From: Oscillospiraceae bacterium
GTDB lineage: Bacteria > Bacillota > Clostridia > Oscillospirales > Acutalibacteraceae
DNA length: 63,204 nucleotides
Direction: 5' to 3'
Assembly (NCBI GenBank): GCA_029219165.1
Contig: JAQXSW010000011.1
Coordinates: forward strand, 1 to 63,204
In this document: positions 60,580 through 63,204 of the stretch, one piece after another
Position numbering within the stretch: position 1 is the first letter of the stretch
Layout: each line of letters starts with the position of its first letter
Position numbers and translations under genes: made by a program
The notes under the pieces: generated by a model
The model's database searches: none
Told to the model about the DNA's origin: nothing
Seen by the model: only the letters and a program-made list of their open reading frames with translations

Positions 60580-61514
60580 TTAAAAAGGCTACTAGAGACG
60601 GTTATGGTGAAGGACTCCTTGAACTGGGTAAGATAAATGACAAAGTAATAGTAATGGATGCCGACCTTGCAGGTGCCACAAAGACAGGTGTATTTAAGAA
60701 GGAATATCCTGAAAGATTCTACAATGCCGGTATTGCTGAGGGTAACCTTATTGGTGTTGCAGCCGGACTTTCACTTACAGGTTATACTGTATTTGCTTCT
60801 TCATTTGCAATGTTTGCAGCCGGTCGTGCTTTTGAGCAGATTAGAAATTCAATTGGTTACCCACACTTAAATGTTAAGGTTGCAGCAACACATGGCGGTA
60901 TTTCTGTTGGTGAAGATGGAGCTTCACATCAGTGTTGTGAGGATATTGCTCTTATGAGAACAATTCCGGGCATGACAATTATTAACCCGGCTGACGCTGT
61001 TGAGGCTAAGGCTGCAGTACTTGCCGCAGCTGAATATGAAGGCCCTTGCTATCTTCGCTTTGGCAGACTTGCTGTTCCTCAAATCTTTGATGAGGCCTCA
61101 TACAAGTTTGAATGGGGCAAAGGTAAAGTTCTCAAAGAGGGAACAGACGTTGCCATTGTAGCTACAGGCCTTATGGTAAATGAGGCTTTAATGGCTTATG
61201 AAACACTTAAGGCAGAAGGTATTTCTGCCCGTGTAATTAATATCCACACAATTAAGCCTCTTGATGAAGAAATTATTCTTGCTGCTGCAAAGGACTGCGG
61301 CGCAATTGTAACAGCCGAAGAACATAATATCATTGGTGGTCTTGGCGGAGCAGTTTCTGAACTTCTTTCAGAAAAACTTCCAACACCGGTTGTACGCGTT
61401 GGCGTAAACGACACCTTCGGTCGTTCCGGTCCTGCCGCTGAACTTCTTCACCTTTATGGTCTTGATGCAGACCACATTGTTGAAGCAGCAAAAAAGGCAG
61501 TAAACAACAAATAA
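60567..61514 (+). CDS. Transketolase, C-terminal subunit
   Basis: 315 aa. VMDADLAGATKTGVFKKEYPERFYNAGIAEGNLIG (Pyr domain), ASSFAMFAAGRAFEQIRNSIGYPHLNVK, GRSGPAAELLHLYGL. Completes the two-part transketolase with the upstream subunit. Confidence 0.95.
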   Translation: MSEVIKKATRDGYGEGLLELGKINDKVIVMDADLAGATKTGVFKKEYPERFYNAGIAEGNLIGVAAGLSLTGYTVFASSFAMFAAGRAFEQIRNSIGYPHLNVKVAATHGGISVGEDGASHQCCEDIALMRTIPGMTIINPADAVEAKAAVLAAAEYEGPCYLRFGRLAVPQIFDEASYKFEWGKGKVLKEGTDVAIVATGLMVNEALMAYETLKAEGISARVINIHTIKPLDEEIILAAAKDCGAIVTAEEHNIIGGLGGAVSELLSEKLPTPVVRVGVNDTFGRSGPAAELLHLYGLDADHIVEAAKKAVNNK

Positions 61515-61520
61515 TAAAAA

Positions 61521-61543
61521 GCAGCCAACTTAAAATTGGCTGC
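61521..61543 (+). terminator. Hairpin after the transketolase genes
   Basis: GCAGCCAA / TTGGCTGC, 8-bp stem with a 7-nt loop, no real T-run. Possibly a weak terminator or a processing signal before tRNA-Pro. Confidence 0.5.
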
Positions 61544-61817
61544 ACATATTTCGGGGTGTAGCGCAGGTGGTAGCGCGCTTGTTTCGGGAACAAGAGGCCA
61601 GGAGTTCGAGTCTCCTCACTCCGACCAAAAAAGAACGAAAGTTATGATACCATTGGTATTGCAACTTTCGTTCTTTTTCTTTTTGGGTTTCCGGCTTAAA
61701 ATCTGTCTTTGCCGCACCGCATAGCGGACATTTCCAATCTGCCGGAAGCTGTTCAAAGGGTACTTTCTCTTTGGTGTCATCATAGATATAGCCGCAGATT
61801 TGACATACATACTTCAT
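61530..61817 (-). CDS. Rubredoxin with no own stop codon before the terminator
   Basis: The first 45 codons or so give a complete small rubredoxin (YVCQICGYIYDD, LPADWKCPLCGAAKTDF, four Cys ligands for Fe). Reading then continues in frame through the terminator and antisense to tRNA-Pro to a stop at 61530; the tail has no rubredoxin content. It looks as if the original end of the gene was lost when this segment joined the tRNA side. Start ATG 61817. Electron carrier for oxygen or sulfur chemistry with its operon partners (inference). Confidence 0.8.
   Translation of the reverse strand: MKYVCQICGYIYDDTKEKVPFEQLPADWKCPLCGAAKTDFKPETQKEKERKLQYQWYHNFRSFLVGVRRLELLASCSRNKRATTCATPRNMCSQF
61552..61627 (+). 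tRNA. tRNA-Pro, anticodon CGG
   Basis: 76 nt with encoded CCA. Acceptor CGGGGTG / CACTCCG pairs, anticodon arm CTTGT-TT-CGG-GA-ACAAG, and T-arm AGGAG-TTCGAGT-CTCCT are intact. It reads CCG codons. Confidence 0.96.
61628..61678. terminator. Bidirectional terminator after tRNA-Pro
   Basis: AAAAAGAACGAAAGTT / AACTTTCGTTCTTTTT long stem with an internal ATACCA-TTGGTAT hairpin and T/A tracts on both ends. Serves the rightward tRNA and the leftward rubredoxin operon. Confidence 0.85.
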
Positions 61818-61830
61818 TGTTTTGCATACT

Positions 61831-62232
61831 TTATTTTCCGTATTCCAGTTCGCCGGTATAATCTATTATGCCGCCGAATTCGATTAAGTTCGTATATCCC
61901 AGCGCCAGAAGCTTATCTGCCGCCTGCTTACTGCGATTCCCGCTTCGGCAATAAATATAAATAGTCTGTGCTTTGTCCGGCAGGGAGGGAATTTCTTCTG
62001 TACCGATTTCTTCGTTGGGAAGATTAACTGCACCGGGGATATGTCCCGCTTCAAATTCATCGGCTCGGCGCACATCAAGCAAAATGTAGTTTTCGTCCGA
62101 TTCCATTCGAGCAAGTCCTTCTGACATAGTGATCTTTTCATAAGTATTGTTTGGTATATCGGCATCGGATTTTCCGCAACCGGTGAGCATTAACATCAAT
62201 ACAAGTATCAGCGGAAATATTCGTTTCAGCAT
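61831..62232 (-). CDS. Rhodanese-like lipoprotein
   Basis: 133 aa. Lipoprotein signal LILVLMLMLTGCGKS (lipobox LTGC), then a single rhodanese domain: ILLDVRRADEFEAGHIPGAVNLPNE and active-site loop YIYCRSGNRSKQAADKLLALG with the catalytic Cys. Probably membrane-tethered sulfur carrier or sulfurtransferase. GGGGTG precedes ATG 62232, 12 nt after the CoA-disulfide-reductase gene. Confidence 0.9.
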   Translation of the reverse strand: MLKRIFPLILVLMLMLTGCGKSDADIPNNTYEKITMSEGLARMESDENYILLDVRRADEFEAGHIPGAVNLPNEEIGTEEIPSLPDKAQTIYIYCRSGNRSKQAADKLLALGYTNLIEFGGIIDYTGELEYGK

Positions 62233-62244
62233 ACTGTCACCCCT

Positions 62245-63204
62245 TTACTTATCCATGCCGCAGGGATAGGATTGTTCAGGCATAGCCTTTTCACGGATAA
62301 TTCCTGAGTAGAATCGATAGCCGCCGGAGAAATTATAACAATCGTAACCCTCTTGCGACAAAATTCGGCAGGAAATATAACTGCGCAGTCCGCTCTGACA
62401 CATAACATATAACGGTTTTGTTCGGTCAATTTCAGACAAACGCTCACGCAGTTCATCTACCGGAATATTGATAAATCCGTCAGCATGACCGTGTGCATAT
62501 TCATTAGCGGTACGGGTATCCAATAAGGTAACGCTTCCGTCTCTCGGCAAATCGGCAACCTCGTCCCAGTGAAACTGTTTGACTAATCCGTTTGCAATAT
62601 TTTCAATCATAAAGCCTGCCATATTAACCGGGTCTTTAGCCGAGGAATAAGGCGGCGCATAGGCAAGGTCTAAATCCTTTAGCTCATTTGCTTTCATGCC
62701 TGCGCTTATTGCGGTTGCCAATACATCGATCCGTTTATCGACTCCGTCATATCCTACAATTTGCGCACCCAAAAGCTTTAAGGTTTCCTTTTCATAGACA
62801 ACCTTCATTGTCATAGTTTTTGCGCCCGGATAATAGCCTGCATGAGAAGAGGGCGACAACACAATCCTGCCATAAGAAATCCCTGTCGTTTGTGCTGCCT
62901 TTTCGGTCAACCCTGTGCTTGCGGCAGTCAGATCGAACAGTTTTATTACAGAGGAGCCCAATGAGCCTTTATAATGACTGTCAAGACCGCATATGTTATC
63001 CGCTGCAATCCTGCCCTGTTTGTTTGCAGGACCTGCAAGAGCAATAACAGCATCGTTCCCTGTAACTATATGCTTGATTTGTACTGCATCGCCCACAGCA
63101 TAAATATCTGACACAGAGGTCTCCATCTTATCATTTACGGCAATAGCGCCCTTCAATCCCAGCTCCAGACCGGCTTTTTTTGCAAGTGTATTTTCCGGAC
63201 TGAC
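62245..63204 (-). CDS. CoA-disulfide reductase with C-terminal rhodanese domain (5' truncated by window edge)
   Basis: The reading frame stays open to the right edge, so only the C-terminal 319 codons are visible. FAD/NAD family block SDIYAVGDAVQIKHIVTG, dimerisation domain with DKRIDVLATAI, and AYAPPYSSAKDPVNMAG, then a fused rhodanese domain (TLLDTRTANEYAHGHADGF, VMCQSGLRSYISCRIL). Matches CoADR-RHD enzymes that reduce CoA-disulfides or polysulfides. Drives a small sulfur operon leftwards. Confidence 0.88.
   Translation of the reverse strand, partial: VSPENTLAKKAGLELGLKGAIAVNDKMETSVSDIYAVGDAVQIKHIVTGNDAVIALAGPANKQGRIAADNICGLDSHYKGSLGSSVIKLFDLTAASTGLTEKAAQTTGISYGRIVLSPSSHAGYYPGAKTMTMKVVYEKETLKLLGAQIVGYDGVDKRIDVLATAISAGMKANELKDLDLAYAPPYSSAKDPVNMAGFMIENIANGLVKQFHWDEVADLPRDGSVTLLDTRTANEYAHGHADGFINIPVDELRERLSEIDRTKPLYVMCQSGLRSYISCRILSQEGYDCYNFSGGYRFYSGIIREKAMPEQSYPCGMDK

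Noticed and set aside
61536-61724. Small gene over tRNA-Pro
   Set aside because: The frame simply translates the tRNA gene and its terminator.

Overview
The window is one continuous stretch of an A+T-rich, low-G+C Gram-positive chromosome. An alpha/beta-type small acid-soluble spore protein, SepF and DivIVA, a SpoVD/FtsI-like PBP, a two-subunit transketolase, TagF-like CDP-glycerol transferases, a BceRS-AB module and many GTG/TTG starts behind strong GGAGG sites point to an endospore-forming member of Clostridia, probably Oscillospiraceae/Ruminococcaceae-like. The family-level placement is inference.

Layout. 1-4290: translation/secretion block ylxM-ffh-rpsP-khpA-rimM-trmD, then HPr. 4368-9466: uvrC, rsmD-coaD, a coiled-coil protein, a DUF4830 protein and an RsuA-type pseudouridine synthase. 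9791-15581: a PucR/CdaR-type regulator, then ftsE-ftsX, an EnvC-like M23 hydrolase and an S41 protein that seems to have lost its Ser/Lys dyad. 15653-23876: GntR and TetR regulators diverge from an operon of GlpA-like and GlpB-like flavoproteins, DUF1667 and an alkyl-DHAP-synthase-like flavoenzyme, followed by an iron alcohol dehydrogenase. 24293-29493: surface-polymer genes (acyltransferase, GT2/CDP-glycerol transferase fusion, TagF-like enzyme) bounded partly by converging repeat arrays. 29634-31478: zinc-ribbon membrane protein and CBS-pyrophosphatase. 31534-36074: Bce-type ABC transporter with its two-component system. 36182-41640: lipase, SASP, hydrolase and two flavoproteins. 41787-44200: rmlA-rmlC-rmlD without rmlB. 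44269-54749: class B PBP, alaS, HIT protein, ComEC-like channel, holA, an RNase M5/CCA-adding-enzyme fusion, DUF896 and miaA. 54752-61514: HlyD-like protein, yggS-sepF-divIVA-lspA-rluD division cluster and split transketolase. 61552-61627: tRNA-Pro(CGG). Beyond it, base composition becomes visibly richer in G+C, and a leftward rubredoxin / rhodanese lipoprotein / CoA-disulfide-reductase operon runs off the right edge. This looks like a recombination or island boundary.

The strongest candidates for something unusual are: (i) the RNase M5-CCA fusion, joining 5S rRNA and tRNA 3' maturation in one chain; (ii) a TetR-controlled operon that could make DHAP and ether-linked lipid precursors; (iii) the FtsEX operon with a FtsE tail extension and a pseudo-S41 protein; (iv) a family of 13-nt cores with 7-nt spacers (GGGGACGGTTCTC / GAGAACCGTCCCC) at five loci, four of them directly 3' of genes and in one sense orientation; (v) the tRNA-Pro junction where the rubredoxin gene lacks a stop codon before the terminator.
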